64,000 nt of DNA from Pinus tabuliformis (GCA_031772625.1 CM062817.1:952838842-952902841); one strand, 5' to 3'. Numbered from the stretch's first letter, positions 9,411 to 21,400 are shown. Numbers and translations are program-made. The notes: a model not told the origin generated them from the letters alone.

Positions 9411-12400
9411 CTATCCCCCCTTAGTGACAACTTCCTGAACTCCAAGCATATATCGAAGTTTAGTGAACTTCACCTCTGTGAGAGCCTTTGTGAAGATGTT
9501 TGCAACCTGATCATCTGTTGAACAATATTGCACTTCAAGAACATGGTCATGAATGAGCTTTCTGATGAAGTGCATGTGTAGTTCAATGTGTTTGCTGCGC
9601 TGATGCTGGACTGGATCTTTGCATAGCTGAATGGCACTTTGATTATCACATCAAAGTGTGGTTGGATGCTGCTTCTCAAAGCCAAACTCTGATAGGATCT
9701 GATGAAGCCACAAGGATTCCTTACTAGCTTCCACGGCACCACGATACTCTGCTTCTGCTGACGAAAGAGAAATGGCAGCCTGTTTCTTACAAGCCCATGT
9801 AATAGGTCCTGAACCAAGAGTGAAGACATAACCGGCAGTAGACTTCCGATCATCAGGGTCACCAACCCAATCAGAATCAGTGAAACCAACTAATAGAGGA
9901 GCTGCTTTGGCACTGTAATGAATCCCAAACTGTACTGTACCTCGAACATAACGAAGTATTCTTTTAGCTGCTTTCCAATGACTTTCACGGGGGTTTTGCA
10001 TAAAATGAGCAACAAGGCCAACAGCAAAGGAAAGGTCAAGACGAGTATGGGTTAAATACAAGAGTTTTCCTACAAGTTGACGTTATAAGGTAGCATCAAC
10101 TTCAGGAGAAGTACAAGAGACTGAAAGTTTGACTCTAGACTGAAAGGGAGAAGGGGCTGGCTTACAGTCTTCCATGTGAAAATGACGAAGAATATCACAA
10201 GCATACTTGGACTGGGAAAGGGAAATACCCTCCTTGGATTGCAAGACTTGAAGACCGAGAAAATAGTGTGAGTGTCCTAAGTCTGTCATTTCAAATTTCT
10301 TTTTAAGGCTGGACTTCACATGGTTTATAAGGTTGGGATCACTACCAGTAAGAATAAGATCATCAACATAAAGAACAAGGATGATAAGAGAGTTGCCCAC
10401 TTTCTTGGTGTAGACAGTATTGTCAGAATAACACCTAGAAAAGCCAGATTCTAAAAGAAAGCTATCCATTTTGGCATACCGAGCCCGAGGAGCTTGCTTG
10501 AGACCATAAAGAGATTTCTTAAGTCGACATACAAGGCTGGAGTCTGTTTGGATGAAGCCAATGGGTTGTTCCATATAGATTTCTTCATGCAAGTCCCCAT
10601 GCAAGAAGGCAGATTTAACATCCATCTGATGGACTTCCCATTTTAAAGAGGCAGCAAGGGAAAGAACAAGGCGGATAGAGTTCATTTTGGCAACAGGGGA
10701 GAAGGTTTCAGTGTATTCAATGCCTTTAACCTGTGAAAAGCCCTTAGCAACAAGACGAGCTTTATGTTTATCAACTTTCCCATCTGGTCCATACTTGGTT
10801 CTGTAAACCCATTTACATCTGACAAGTTTGCGTCCCTTTGGTAGAGGAACAAGATCCCATGTATCATTTGCCAACAATGAATGATATTCTTCATTCATAG
10901 CTGCTTCCCAATGTGGATGGCCTGAAGCTTCTGCAAAAGTGTCAGGATCATGATTTATTGGAGCTTGAGCCAGTAAAGAAGAGGCTCTTTCAAACTAAGA
11001 ACGTGTACGTCGCTGATCTGTAGGATCACCGGCAAGATCACCTGCTGCATCCCGAGTAGCACGGACCCATCTTGGAAGTTGAGGATCCTGAGAAGGTGGG
11101 GGAGGATTGTCATCCTCACTTTCATCATCTGAAGAAGAAATGTTTTCAAAAGCAGAAGAGATAGGAAGAGGTGGCACATCCGCCAGATTAGGCTCGCAGG
11201 CCGATTTATTTTCATCAAATTTTACATCTCTTCTAATGATAACATTTTTGGACTTAAATGGAATAAGTCTATAACCTTTTACATCTTCAGAATATCCAAC
11301 AAAAGTACATTTCTCACTCTTAGGTTCTAAAGCTTTATGCTTTTCATCTGGAATATGGGCCCATGCTTCACTTCCAAAAACACGAAAGTGACTTACATCT
11401 GGTTTAATGGAACTCCAAGCTTCTTCTGGAGTGATATTCTTTAGAACCTTAGTAGGAGTGCGATTTATTATATAATTTGCACAATTAATTGCTTCGGCCC
11501 AAAAACTAAGACTGAGTCCTTTAGATTGCAGCATACAATTAGCCATTTCCTTTAAGGTGCGATTTTTCCTTTCAGCTACACCATTTTGTTGTGGAGTGTA
11601 TGGAACAGTATGTTGCATTTGAATTCCATTTTCGGTGCAAAAGTTAATGAATGTGTTTTTAACATATTCTCCACCATTATCAGTTCTTAGCTTAAGAATT
11701 TGATGTCCAAATTGTTTTTCAACAAAGGCTTTGAAGGCCAAAAAAGTGTTAAATACTTCGCTCTTGAGTTTTAAGAAGTATACCCAAGTGCGTCTGGAGA
11801 AATCATCAATGAAAGTTAAGAAATACTTGCAGCCAGAGAATGAAGCAACAGGAAGTGGACCACATAAATCACTGTGCACAAGCTGTAAAGGGGCTGAGGC
11901 GTGCCAAGAGGCACGTTTTTCAAAACTGTCCCGATGATGTTTTCCGAGTACACATCCGGAACAAACACCATCTCTGCAAGATACCATAGGAAGAACTGTC
12001 ACCATATTTTCTTTACATAGATGCTGAAGGGAGCAATAGTTTAAGTGACCAAATCGCTCATGCCAAAGTTTGCTCACTTCATCATTATGAGCAACAAATA
12101 CTGAGGGAAGATTTGATGACCCAAAGTTGTGAAACTTATACAACCTTGTGGAATCATCAGCAATACCAGTAGCTAGAATCTGTTTAGGATCTCTTAGATC
12201 CTTGATTACAACATCATGAGGTGAAAATTCAACAATTTTACCTTCACCTGAATGAGTTATCTGATATACAGATAAAAGGTTGCAGGATAAGGTTGGAACA
12301 CATAATACATCATTAAACTGACCATTGTCTAGATGAACAGTTCCAGTCCCTACAACATTAAGAGATCTATCATCACCAACATATATATTTTTGGTGTTAC

Positions 12401-13481
12401 AATCATTTAAAGAAGAAAACATGGCTTTGTTTTTGGCCATGTGATAAGAGGCTCCAGAATCAATGAGCCACTCATGAGAATGAGAAGAAGAAGATACATT
12501 TAATACATAACCAAACTGAGATGATTGACAACGACATGCAGAAAGTGCCATTCCTGAAGATGAAGTTGAAGTTGAAGTTGAAGAATGCTCCACATGGATG
12601 TTATGTTTCTTCATTGCGGCTTCCAAGGCTTCCATCTTCTTAAAGCATTTAGATTCTAAGTGGCCATCTCGATTACAAAAGTTACAATGTCTATCACTCT
12701 TCTTCCATTTGTTTTTATTGGTCTTATCATTTTGCTGAAATGATCTTTCATTTTGAGGGTGAGTTTGCTTAGGACCCTTGTTTGGTTTAGGACCATTCTT
12801 TTTAGGATATGACTTCTTAGGATTCTTTGAATTTGGTTGCTACTGGGCGGCTAACGCTTTATTGGAAGAGTTTCCAAGATTAAGAAGACCAAGGTGTAAG
12901 AGTTTTTCTTGTTCTCTTATTAAAGAATCACAAAAAGAGTCAAAGGAAGGGGCCTTGTAGTCTTTTCCTTGACAAATGAAAGCTTCCCTTGTGGAATGGA
13001 AGGTGGAAACAAATACAGAGTAGGCTGGTCCCAACCTAGTAAGGATGGAATAAATAAGGTTACTATCTTCTTTCTTAACCTTAACACCTTCCAAGAGATA
13101 TCTAAGGGTCTTGAATTTGGACAAGAAATCTTCAAGGCAAGAAAAATTATTAGGATCCAATGTAAGCAACTCATTTTCAAGTTGATGGGCTCTAATTTCA
13201 TTTTTAATCCCAAAAACTTTAGTGATTTGTTCCAATGCTTCATGAGGAGTATCAAGTTCTGCAATATGGAATCTAAGATCAGGAGAAATAGACATCCCTA
13301 TCAAACCACGTGCTTGATCTTGTCTATTTTCCAATTTTGCAGCCTTGTCTTCATCTTTTGGTTTCTTCTCTTGGCCTGTGGCTATTCTGTAGAGACCTTT
13401 ACTTCTAAGTAAATCTTCCATGTAGGATATCCATTGGAAGTAGTTAGTGCTGTCAAGAATGACTTGGCATGGACTTTCCAT
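9411..13481 (-). pseudogene. Copia gag-pol polyprotein, one frame with four stop codons
   Basis: A single minus-strand frame runs from the ATG at 13481 to a natural TAG at 9411. Gag occupies 13481 to about 12640 and ends with a CCHC zinc knuckle (CNFC...GHLESKC) near 12700-12660. Protease follows (WLIDSGASYHM). Integrase has the DDE core: HSDLCGPL, DDFSRRTWVYF, LRTDNGGEY, PQQNGVAERKNR. RT carries YVDDLILTG near 10360. RNase H has FTDSDW and SLSSAEAEYRG. In-frame stops interrupt it at 12840 (TAG), 10995 (TAG), 10083 (TAA) and 9651 (TGA), with no frameshift. At least the TGA stands where this family has Trp, so C-to-T/G-to-A decay is likely. Each domain is otherwise full length. Confidence 0.93.
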
Positions 13482-13674
13482 TTTTTAAAAACTGAAGCTA
13501 AAGATGCTGAAAGTAAGTGTTCCAATGGATAGATCTTGAAAAATTAGGCTGTTTTAAAAAAAACGGCTCTGAAAAAGGCTTCCGGATGAAGAAGTTATGG
13601 CTTTTTGAAAACAATTTGTTGAAGTTGCCGGCAAAGTGCGCGAATGTGCGGGAATGAAAAAATCCGCCCCCACA

Positions 13675-13742
13675 AAATGGAGACTTGAACCCAAGACCTC
13701 TAGTCTCTTAAAATAGCTTTGAACCAATTGATCTATACAAAA
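13675..13742 (-). other. tRNA-like (Pol III A/B box) sequence in the Copia leader
   Basis: On the minus strand, an A-box-like TAGATCAATTGG (13735-13724) is followed 33 bp later by a good B box, GGTTCAAGTCT (13691-13681). Spacing matches tRNA genes, but the cloverleaf stems pair poorly, so it is more a tRNA or SINE relic than a working tRNA. It is distinct from the primer-binding site at 14404-14415. Confidence 0.4.
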
Positions 13743-13747
13743 AATTT

Positions 13748-13778
13748 GAGAGAGAGAGAGAGAGAGAGGGGGGGGGGC
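13748..13778. repeat. (GA)n microsatellite followed by a G run
   Basis: About ten GA units run directly into ten or so G residues, inside the Copia leader. It is a slippage-prone simple repeat. Confidence 0.85.
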
Positions 13779-14403
13779 CTTGGTTTGCGTGCTTGCCTTG
13801 AGAAAGCTCTTTTTCCCTACAAAACACAAAACACAAAACCCAACACGAACATGCAAAGAAAATGAACCTTATGGCTCGAAGTTAGCTTTAGCCAAAAAAC
13901 TAGATATTTTCAAAAATGAACCTTGCGGCTCAAAGTTAGCTTTGGCCGGAAACTAAATATTTTTCTCAATGTTTCTGATTTTCCGAGATCACCCTAAGGC
14001 GCAGGGAAAAGAGCATACGCATGAGAAAAATCCTTCCTTTCTGTTTCTGATTTGCCCAGATCGCACAGAGTCGCAGGGCAAAGAGCATACGCAGAAATGA
14101 AAGGTATAGATCCGATTAAAAAAAAGGTAAATAAACTGAAACCGAAATAAGCAGAGAGAAAATAACAGTAAACTGCAAATAAAGACTATATACCTCCAGA
14201 TCTTAAAAATGATGCAGCTAGGGCTACCGGAAACCTTTTCGCATGAAACGAAAGGGGTTCCTCACTGGAACAGATGCTCCGAACACAACAGAGCAGTCCT
14301 CTCGGCCCGAAAGCAGTCAGAAACAGCAGATCTAGGACACGGCAGTCGGATGCAGTTCTACCGGCTTCAGATTTGGATCACCAACGGACGCGGCCCTCAA
14401 ATA

Positions 14404-14415
14404 GCTCTGATACCA
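14404..14415 (-). other. primer-binding site, initiator tRNA-Met
   Basis: The minus-strand sequence TGGTATCAGAGC sits directly next to the 5' LTR with no spacer. It is the standard plant primer site complementary to the 3' end of initiator tRNA-Met. Confidence 0.93.
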
Positions 14416-14857
14416 TGTAGGAATTTACAGGGTAAGTTCCTCAGAAAGAACACCAAAAGGACGCCGCTCACAACCAGATCACAGATCAATACACCAGTAT
14501 TTTTGACGTGGTTAAAACCCTCAAAGAGGGAAACAGTCCACGGCCTGCGCCAACGTGGCTACTACAGGCAATTTATTAATCAAAGAATGAAAATTTACAT
14601 AAGCTTCTCTCATGCACGGATTACCCGAACAATGACCCTCCATGCGCTTTAAATAGAACTCATGGACCAATTGGGTGTCAAGCCACGGATCAAGTGTCGG
14701 TAATACCGAGGAGAGAGTGAACCGTCAAATCACTACATATCGTGACCGTCGGATTGTAAGTTACAAAATGTACAACGGTAAAGAAACACACTTTACCTAA
14801 CTCTATACTAGACCAAGTTGAACTTAACTATTTCCTATGTGTCGGAATATCCTAACA
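14416..14857 (-). repeat. 5' LTR of the 8.9-14.9 kb Copia element
   Basis: 442 bp, TGTAGG...CTAACA, about 98% identical to 8888-9329. It is followed by the right TSD copy AAAGA at 14858-14862. Confidence 0.93.
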
Positions 14858-14862
14858 AAAGA

Positions 14863-15620
14863 AAGATAGGCTAGAATCATTTGCAGAATTCAGACTCGTC
14901 TCTTTGTGCAACTACATGTACAAAATTGTTTCAAATATTCTAGCCTGCAAAATATTTTTTTATTATTATCACAGATTCCATTTCTCAGGAGCTGTTTTGC
15001 TTTTTTAGAGATAGCCAACTTTATGAAGCAATTGGTGCTTCCTAGGAAGGGATTCACACAAGAAAATCTAAAAAGTGCTAGGCAACAATTTTAAAACTTC
15101 ACCTCTTCAAGGACTATGATCAAGTTCTATCACACAGGGCCATGTATCCTACTTTTCCATGAGTTCAACATGTAAATTAGTTGAAACGACATGTCTTCTA
15201 CATGCCTATGAGAAATTTTTGTATAGCCTCAACTTTTGAAGTGATTGAAATAATTTTTCTAAGAAGATTCAAAATTGTAGAATCCTTCATTTGTTTTTTA
15301 AACATAACATATTATTTTAATAACTTTTGACTGTTTTTCATAAAATCAAAATGAATCCTCTACTTTTTCTAAAAACAAAATGATATTTTTTGAACAACTG
15401 TTTTTGACTCCATTTTTTTAAACTAGAATGATTGGTCGTAATCATTCATATTTCAAATCACAAAATACTAAATCAGTTATAAGTTCTTCATACATTTCTG
15501 AGCCAACCCTCCTACATTTTGAAATCTTCCTTTCTATAAAACAACAATTGAATAAATATGGATTTTATTGCAAATATGGGTAGCAAAAGTCCCTATCCAA
15601 AAAGATGAAATTAGCATAAT
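14863..15620. other. non-coding stretch with dispersed repeat copy 2
   Basis: Contains the second copy (about 15338-15530) of the dispersed repeat seen at 8090-8297, in the same orientation. A 62-codon frame (14906-15094) shows no domain. The stretch ends at the 3' end of the glycosyltransferase relic. Confidence 0.5.
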
Positions 15621-17000
15621 CCCAAGACAAGATTAAAACAAGCTCTATCTACTTGGAATGAGATATGGATCCCCCTTCTTGCACTGCTAGTTTCACTTCC
15701 TTGCTCAGCTCCTCTGCCCTTTTCATCTCATCTCCTTCTCTTTGCATAAATTGTTTCATTGCAGTTATCAAGTCATCTCTATTGGGCACTGTGGTGTCAC
15801 CTTCACAAAACCTAATTCCCACCTTGAGATAATCAACTAATAATGCATCAATATAGTATTGATCTGCAGTCATGGGCCACATTATCAGTGGGACTCCCAT
15901 TGTGATGCTCTCTAGGGTAGAATTCCACCCACAATGGTTAAGAAAACCTCCAATAGAGGGGTGTGAGAGGACCAAGAGATGGGGTGCCCAACCTCTGATT
16001 ACCAAGCCTCTGCCCTTCATTCTCTCTTCAAAACCTTGAGGAAGCATGCCATATTCATCAACATGCATACTACTAGGTGGATCCCTGATGACCCAAATGA
16101 AGGAATCTTCACTTGCCTCCAACCTTGTTGCCATCTCCTCTATTTTTTTATTTGAGACAAAGGTCTGGCTGCCAAAGAAAATATAGATAACAGACTTATC
16201 CTTCTGAGAATCCAACCATTGCAGACATATCGATTCTTTGATTAAAGTGGGTTTCCCTCTCTCAATCATGTTTGTTCCCCGCTCCAACTTGAAAACATTA
16301 GGAGGAAGCAGAGGACCTAGAAACCAAACATGCCTACCGAAAGAAACCCTGGGCAAATGATCTATATAAATGACTTCTAGATCATAGAAAGTATTGATAA
16401 GGGTACCCCAACTTTCCACATTCAAATCCATGTTATATCTCACGAATTTAATGACACTATTTGAATTATTGTACCTACGGAGAAGGGGGGAGATTTGATA
16501 CCGGGGAAAACTAATAGGGTGAGGTAGATCAAGAATATGGACTGCATAATTATTTGTTGATACTTGTTCATGCAACATTTATTTCTAGAGAGCATGAATG
16601 ACAGAAGCAGAAAAAGTAGCGATGGGGTAGAACACTATCCTGGGTATGTCGAGCTTGGTAGCTATTTTCTGAGTCCATGCAAGGAAGAAATGGTTGATAA
16701 TGCAAACAAGAGGGTGGAACCCATCTAATCTCTTCTTCTGATGGTCGAACCAATCTTCTACTGGATGAACAATCTCCTTGATTGAATACATGAATAGTGG
16801 AAAGAGATGAAGGGAGGCAAGTTGCTCTGTGTTTTCATATCCCGGGGGAATTCCTTGGCTAGGAGGGAAGGGGAGGATAAAAGGTTGAATGTGAAGGCCC
16901 TCTATAGAAGATGTGTGCAAGAGAGAATTAAGGAGGGATTAATTTTGTGGAGTTGTGAGGACTGTTAGCAAGACCCCATGAGACGCAAGAGATTGGAAAG
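15620..17000 (-). pseudogene. family-1 UDP-glycosyltransferase pseudogene
   Basis: UGTs transfer sugar from a UDP-sugar to small plant metabolites in the cytosol. The C-terminal half (16578-15649) is well preserved and holds the plant PSPG donor-binding box. The box starts WAPHLLVLSHPSIGGFLNHC and continues through GWNST to a final Asp-Gln; the Gln is typical of UDP-glucose users. The N-terminal part (16920-16585) is in the same frame but separated by two stops (TAG and TAA at about 16579-16584). Further upstream, a recognisable 'LASHGVLLTVLTTPQN' block (about 16977-16930) ends at another TAA, and a frameshift removes the preceding catalytic-His region. A TAG at 15649 also cuts off the last dozen or so residues. 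Length to the last recognisable block is about 440 codons, close to the usual 450-490. It is dead as it stands; resequencing could test whether some breaks are errors. Confidence 0.85.
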
Positions 17001-17489
17001 ATCAAGAATATGAATGTATATGTTCTAGAATACATAATTTAGGGTGAATCTCATATTTTTTAAGTCCTCATATATGGATTGTTAGAGAGGAAATTTAGTG
17101 TTGATTATGTATGTTAGGAGATAGTATAAGGGGATAATAAGTTTTGCATGTGATTACAATCTGAGAATATAGGAAATGGGGTTGAGATCGGGATATTTTA
17201 TGTCTTTATTTTCATCCACTAAATATGGATGACAAAATAGACAACAGTACATGTGGGCATAAATAAAGAGGAGGTGGGAAATAGCCCAAATCAAGTAGAC
17301 AATTTTTAATTGAAGAAGACATGAAAAAACCAAAATGGTATCAAAATACCTATTATGGTAGTTAGATGAGACCCTTTATATAAGAGACAAGGGAGAGAAA
17401 AAATAGGTAATCCATATCTTATTATGAAGTATGATTTTATAGCTAACCTTCAATAAGAATATGGGATAGAGGGTTATGGAGAAGTCAAG
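17001..17489. other. AT-rich non-coding stretch, nothing recognised
   Basis: This stretch lies upstream of the glycosyltransferase relic. The missing first exon region (start and catalytic-His motif) was looked for here and not found. Confidence 0.4.
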
Positions 17490-17720
17490 GGAAGACTACA
17501 ATGAAAGTAATCTATGAAACTTGAATGTGAAACCTTCATAAAGCTAGCATTAGAAAAGAAACCCATTAAAGAAAAATGGTGTTATATAAAAGGCATTCAA
17601 AATACTTGATAGAAACAAGGTAAGCTATGTAGCAAAGGGTTTTGGCTAAAAGGAATTGCTTGATTACACCTTTATTTCTACTACACAAAATGAGAACAAT
17701 TTACATGTTATTAACAATAA
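17490..17720 (+). pseudogene. decayed Copia reverse-transcriptase fragment (possible)
   Basis: Broken plus-strand frames read 'EKKPIKEKWCY' and then 'VSYVAKGFG'. These resemble the KKPIxxKWVY...KARLVAKGF block at the N-terminus of Copia RT, with a frameshift between them. No YVDD, RNase H or LTR was found nearby. The similarity is weak. Confidence 0.3.
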
Positions 17721-19860
17721 TAAGGTAATGATAATCTTTTTAATCAAATGAATAAAAAATACCTTATCATAAAGGAAGAAAACTACATTTACCCATCATA
17801 AGGTGACAAGGATTTCAAACTCTAGCAAAGAACATCTAATTTGTATATGGAAGAAACATGATTGCCTTTCATATCACAGTCCACTCAAGTGTAGTCTTCA
17901 TATAGAAATATGGTTTCCTTTCATATGAGCTCCTCGCATTCCCAGCAGAACCTACAAAAAGTATATGATATCTGAATCATAAAATGTTGCTTCGAAAAAT
18001 TCACATGCTTTTGGGTATGAAATTTAGCATTACTAAAATGTGGTTGTATTTTATTTAGCACAAGATAGGGGTAAAACAAATTCTTTTTGTTTTCATTTAA
18101 AAAGTGATTATGCAAAACCAATCAACATATAACAAAACATTTTGCACGAACATATAGAACATGTCACAAAATCCAAAGTAAAACACTCTTCAACAAGCTT
18201 ACTTAGATTCAACAAATATATCATCCCATGGTGAACAACAAGACTATTTGAACTTAAAAATTCTTGACTAGACTTGTTGGTAGATCATACCCTGTTAGTC
18301 TTGAGCTTTCAATATATTTATGATGCTAGCACAGTAATAAATTGTCCCTGATGAGCCGAGGTAACACATTGTTTATGGTTTATAGAGGTGAGGGAAGAAA
18401 ATAAATACGATCGGTGCCCATAGATGACAATATATTTATGGCAGGGTAACTTTATCCTAGGATAGAGGATTTAGGAATGATTCTTTGGCGGCCTTGAACT
18501 GGTCAACTCTATTCTATATTGTAGAATATTTGTTTGATTATTACATCAATAGCAATATGAACATGTGCAGAACAAACATAGACACTTTTTACTGTGTAAA
18601 TTACCAATTCAAGAAACATCTCCAATCCTACCTATTGTGTATATAAATACATCCCCCACCCCATTGTATTATATATGCCTCATAATTTTGAAAATTACTT
18701 ATGATTAGTAATAGCTTATTCTAAGGGCATTGCTTTCACCAGTTTCTTGTATTCCTATTTCCATTTGGATGTTTCCAGTTTTGTCTTGAATATAAGCAAC
18801 TAGGCATTACATTTCATTTCATTGATTGGTTGACGTGAGAGACACCTCTGCTGAAATTATGAATATTTTAAAGTATTATTATCCAAGACAAGCAATGAAG
18901 TTAGGAAACTTGTTTATGCATAGTTTTCTCTATGAAATGTAGCTTTTAGGGAAGATTTCTTAAAGAACTCTCAGAAAGAATTGTTGAGACAAAAACTAGT
19001 AGGCCTAGACCACTGTACTGCCACTCTATTTAGTTGTTGATTACAAAATCCTAAAAATTGACAATGTCTGTTAGGGATACATTTCTACACTCACTAGATG
19101 AAAGAAAACATAGGAAAATATGCTCAGTTTCAATGGCAACCTCATTTATTCCCAAAATTCCAATGAAACCTTGGTTAACTCGTGAGCTCCTCTGGCCCAA
19201 ATTCCCCAATTCTCACTATGGTGTGCTCAACCAAAATGACATTTCAAAAAGGAATGAGGCCTCTTTGATTTCACACAAATATAACACCACAAAGAATTCT
19301 AAGAGCAAGCATGCATCCCAAGGTCTCTAATTTGAGACTTTTCCCATGACATGAAAAATAGAGGTGAATATTCACAAAAAATACACAACTAAATGAGCTC
19401 TATATAATTCTAATTTATATACAATGTATGTCAATCATGATATAAGAAATCCAATTCAGAATTCCCTAAAATAAACCAAGAATAGAGAAATGGGCCACAA
19501 AGAGAAAATTTTGTCAATGTCATATCCTAGGGTTTTAGCAAAGAATAAAAAATAAATAAGATTCGAGAAAGAAATATAATTAAGACATAAAACTCTAATT
19601 TTAATTCAGGTTCCATACCTCAACATGCAACAAATAGTCATAATTTCAGTTATGGCCATATTGTGGAAATATTACCCTTGTCATGGTTGTTGGAAATCAT
19701 GGAGATGTTGGATGGAGCAAGGGCTATAGGAACCCTCTATTTTGCAATGAATGGAATGAGAGTCACAATGTCATATTAAGAGTTGCACGTCTAGTAAAGA
19801 ATGGTTTCCAAGCCTCTCAGTGGTAATAATAAATGCATGAAAACCCAATTGCCCATCTCC
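17721..19860. other. AT-rich non-coding stretch
   Basis: No gene recognised. The 90-codon open frame at 19058-19330 (+) shows no domain and no flanking gene structure, so it is most likely chance. Confidence 0.4.
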
Positions 19861-19861
19861 A

Positions 19862-20295
19862 TTAGCCTTCATAGATAGATAAAGTTGGTGATGCAATGTA
19901 GTCTCGGGCAGAGAAATCCTCATTTTTAGCATCCTTCAATGCCATACGCATGTACACATATGGTAGCATATAAGATTCAAAAACCCCAGGCGAAAAATAT
20001 CGTCCGATAAGCCTCTCTTCAAACAGATGTCCCATGACCTTCGACGCTACTGCTCCTTGGGAAAGAGACAATTACTTTGACACGTCCAATGCAAATTTGT
20101 CAGTAAATACAACGCCCTTGCTTAGGCCTCCTAGTTTCGCCACAATTGTAATCTTATTTGCTATTTTGCAGCTCTAGCATGAGCCTGAACGCCCCAGATA
20201 AGTCGATAATCCCATAGCCCTGAAAAAGGAGTCCAGCTTCGCCACAGTCTTGGCATGACTCCCCACCAAGATAGCTAGTTTTGTCCTTAGCCCCT
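19862..20295 (-). pseudogene. 3' part of an unrecognised gene relic, split by the Tat-like element
   Basis: Reading on the minus strand from the element junction, one repeat unit ('KLAILVGSHAKTVAKLDSFF') is followed by stops and then by an open 69-codon frame (20071-19862) reading 'VMGHLFEERLIGRYFSPGVF' with its natural end 'LSIYEG'. The repeat unit matches two further units beyond the other end of the inserted element (28273-28690), so the two parts were once contiguous. I do not recognise the protein. Several stops show it is no longer functional. Confidence 0.45.
20291..20295. repeat. target-site duplication CCCCT (left)
   Basis: Exact 5-bp match to 28273-28277 on the far side of the element. 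Confidence 0.88.
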
Positions 20296-21378
20296 TGTTA
20301 CACAACATTTTGTCATTGTCCCTATACTCCCTATCCACGATCCTGGAGGACCTCTACAGTGAATCCTACATGCTTTCCCATTATGAAGAAACTCCTGGTA
20401 TGTCCCTCTTCATGAGCAGAATAATTCCCCTTTGCATCATTTCCCAAGAATCTTCCTTTTATCCCAGTTTACAAGACCGACGTTACTGACCAATTTCCTC
20501 CTTGTGCTGACTTTCAGATATTAAAACTAGCCCTAGCACCATACGGAGCGACCGAGCCCTTTTCCGGTCATGCCAATCATCTTTTCGCAAGTTTTTTAAA
20601 TATGGAGTCCAAGCTTCTAGCTCTAGAAGCTTCGTAACGAAAGTCTGGTAGATGGTTGTGCTGGATGGAGCCGAGGAAGTTAGTTTGGCCTCCTTTCCCC
20701 TATTAGGATTGAACAAACTCAAGAGATAAGACCTTCTCCCATGATGAGAGGAACCATCTGTCATCTATCCAAGCTATATAAACCTCTCTTTTCCCAAGCT
20801 AGAGTAGTTTTGGAGTGAGTTTGAATGATCAACAAGTCATTTATAGCCTGTAGCTTTCTAGTGTATGTTTGAGCGAGAATAGTGTGTTTTGGTTTGGTTT
20901 GAGACTAAGGGGAAGAGGCCTTGAAACTTCCATTGTTCAGGCTATCCCTGAGATTTTAGCAGAAGTGTGAGAACCCGGATACGTCGGAGGAGACCAACAA
21001 TGTCAAGGCATTGGTTGTAATCTATTTCTGAGTTATATGAATAAAACTATTAATTGATTTCCTACATGAAGTGTTATTTTACATATTTATGGCATAATGT
21101 TCCTTAACCTATTAAGTATGCTGAATAGAATATTGTATGCTTTAAGTTTGTTGTTGTTGTTTGTTTTCTTGTTTCAGGTATTCGAAGGAAGGAAACGAAA
21201 GATATATGGGGTGAGGAAGCAAGATCATCACGAAGCAAAATAATGTTCTAAGAGGTAGTCCATCTTAATTGATTCTAGCTTAAGGAGATTTTCCATAGAT
21301 TGTTTGTTTGTGGCTAGACCTGCTCTCTTGGGCTAGAGGAATTGTTTGTGTCCGCACTAAGAATTTACTTGCACCGCA
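20296..21378 (+). repeat. 5' LTR of the Tat-like element
   Basis: 1,083 bp. A clear TATA box (TATATAAA, 20775-20782) is conserved in the other LTR at 27668-27675, so U3/R can be placed. The open frames inside (20295-20489, 20483-20764) are non-coding by context. Confidence 0.9.
20775..20782 (+). promoter_or_regulatory. TATA box of the Tat-like LTR
   Basis: TATATAAA followed by CCTCTC, preserved in both LTRs although they have diverged by about 10%. Confidence 0.7.
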
Positions 21379-21381
21379 AAT

Positions 21382-21400
21382 TGCTGATTCCGCTGGGGAC
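21382..21400 (+). other. primer-binding site resembling the tRNA-Arg type
   Basis: TGCTGATTCCGCTGGGGAC starts three bases after the 5' LTR. It resembles the TGGCGACTCCGCTGGGGAC-type site used by plant Tat/Ogre elements (tRNA-Arg primer), with differences at its 5' end that would weaken priming. Confidence 0.65.

Larger units (their letters stand above)
13482..14403 (-). other. long untranslated leader of the Copia element
   Basis: There are 922 bp between primer site and gag ATG. It contains a tRNA-like Pol III box pair (13681-13735), a GA/G microsatellite, and two direct duplications: a unit of about 52 bp at 13861-13965 (AATGAACCTT...GTTAGCTTT) and one of about 60 bp at 13986-14110 (GCAGGGAAAAGAGCATACGC and its variant). 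No credible ORF; presumably packaging or leader RNA. Confidence 0.7.
8888..14857 (-). mobile_element. complete Ty1/Copia LTR retrotransposon, young but with stops
   Basis: The 5,970-bp element lies on the minus strand. It has two 442-bp LTRs that start TGTAGGAATT and end CCTAACA on the plus strand, and a 5-bp TSD AAAGA. The primer site for initiator tRNA-Met is next to the 14.4-kb LTR and a polypurine tract is next to the 9.3-kb LTR. The LTRs differ at 8 positions that I counted (about 98% identity), so insertion is recent compared with other elements here. Domain order from the 5' end is gag with CCHC knuckle, protease, integrase, RT, RNase H, the Copia order. Four in-frame stops in the single gag-pol frame make it non-autonomous now. 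It may lie in an intron of the RING-ligase gene whose exon is at 7806-8044. Confidence 0.95.

Noticed and set aside
13675-13742. A functional tRNA gene
   Set aside because: A and B boxes are present but acceptor and T stems do not pair well and no anticodon arm is convincing. Kept only as a tRNA-like relic.
19058-19330. 90-codon plus-strand open frame
   Set aside because: No recognisable domain, no splice or promoter context; composition like the surrounding DNA.
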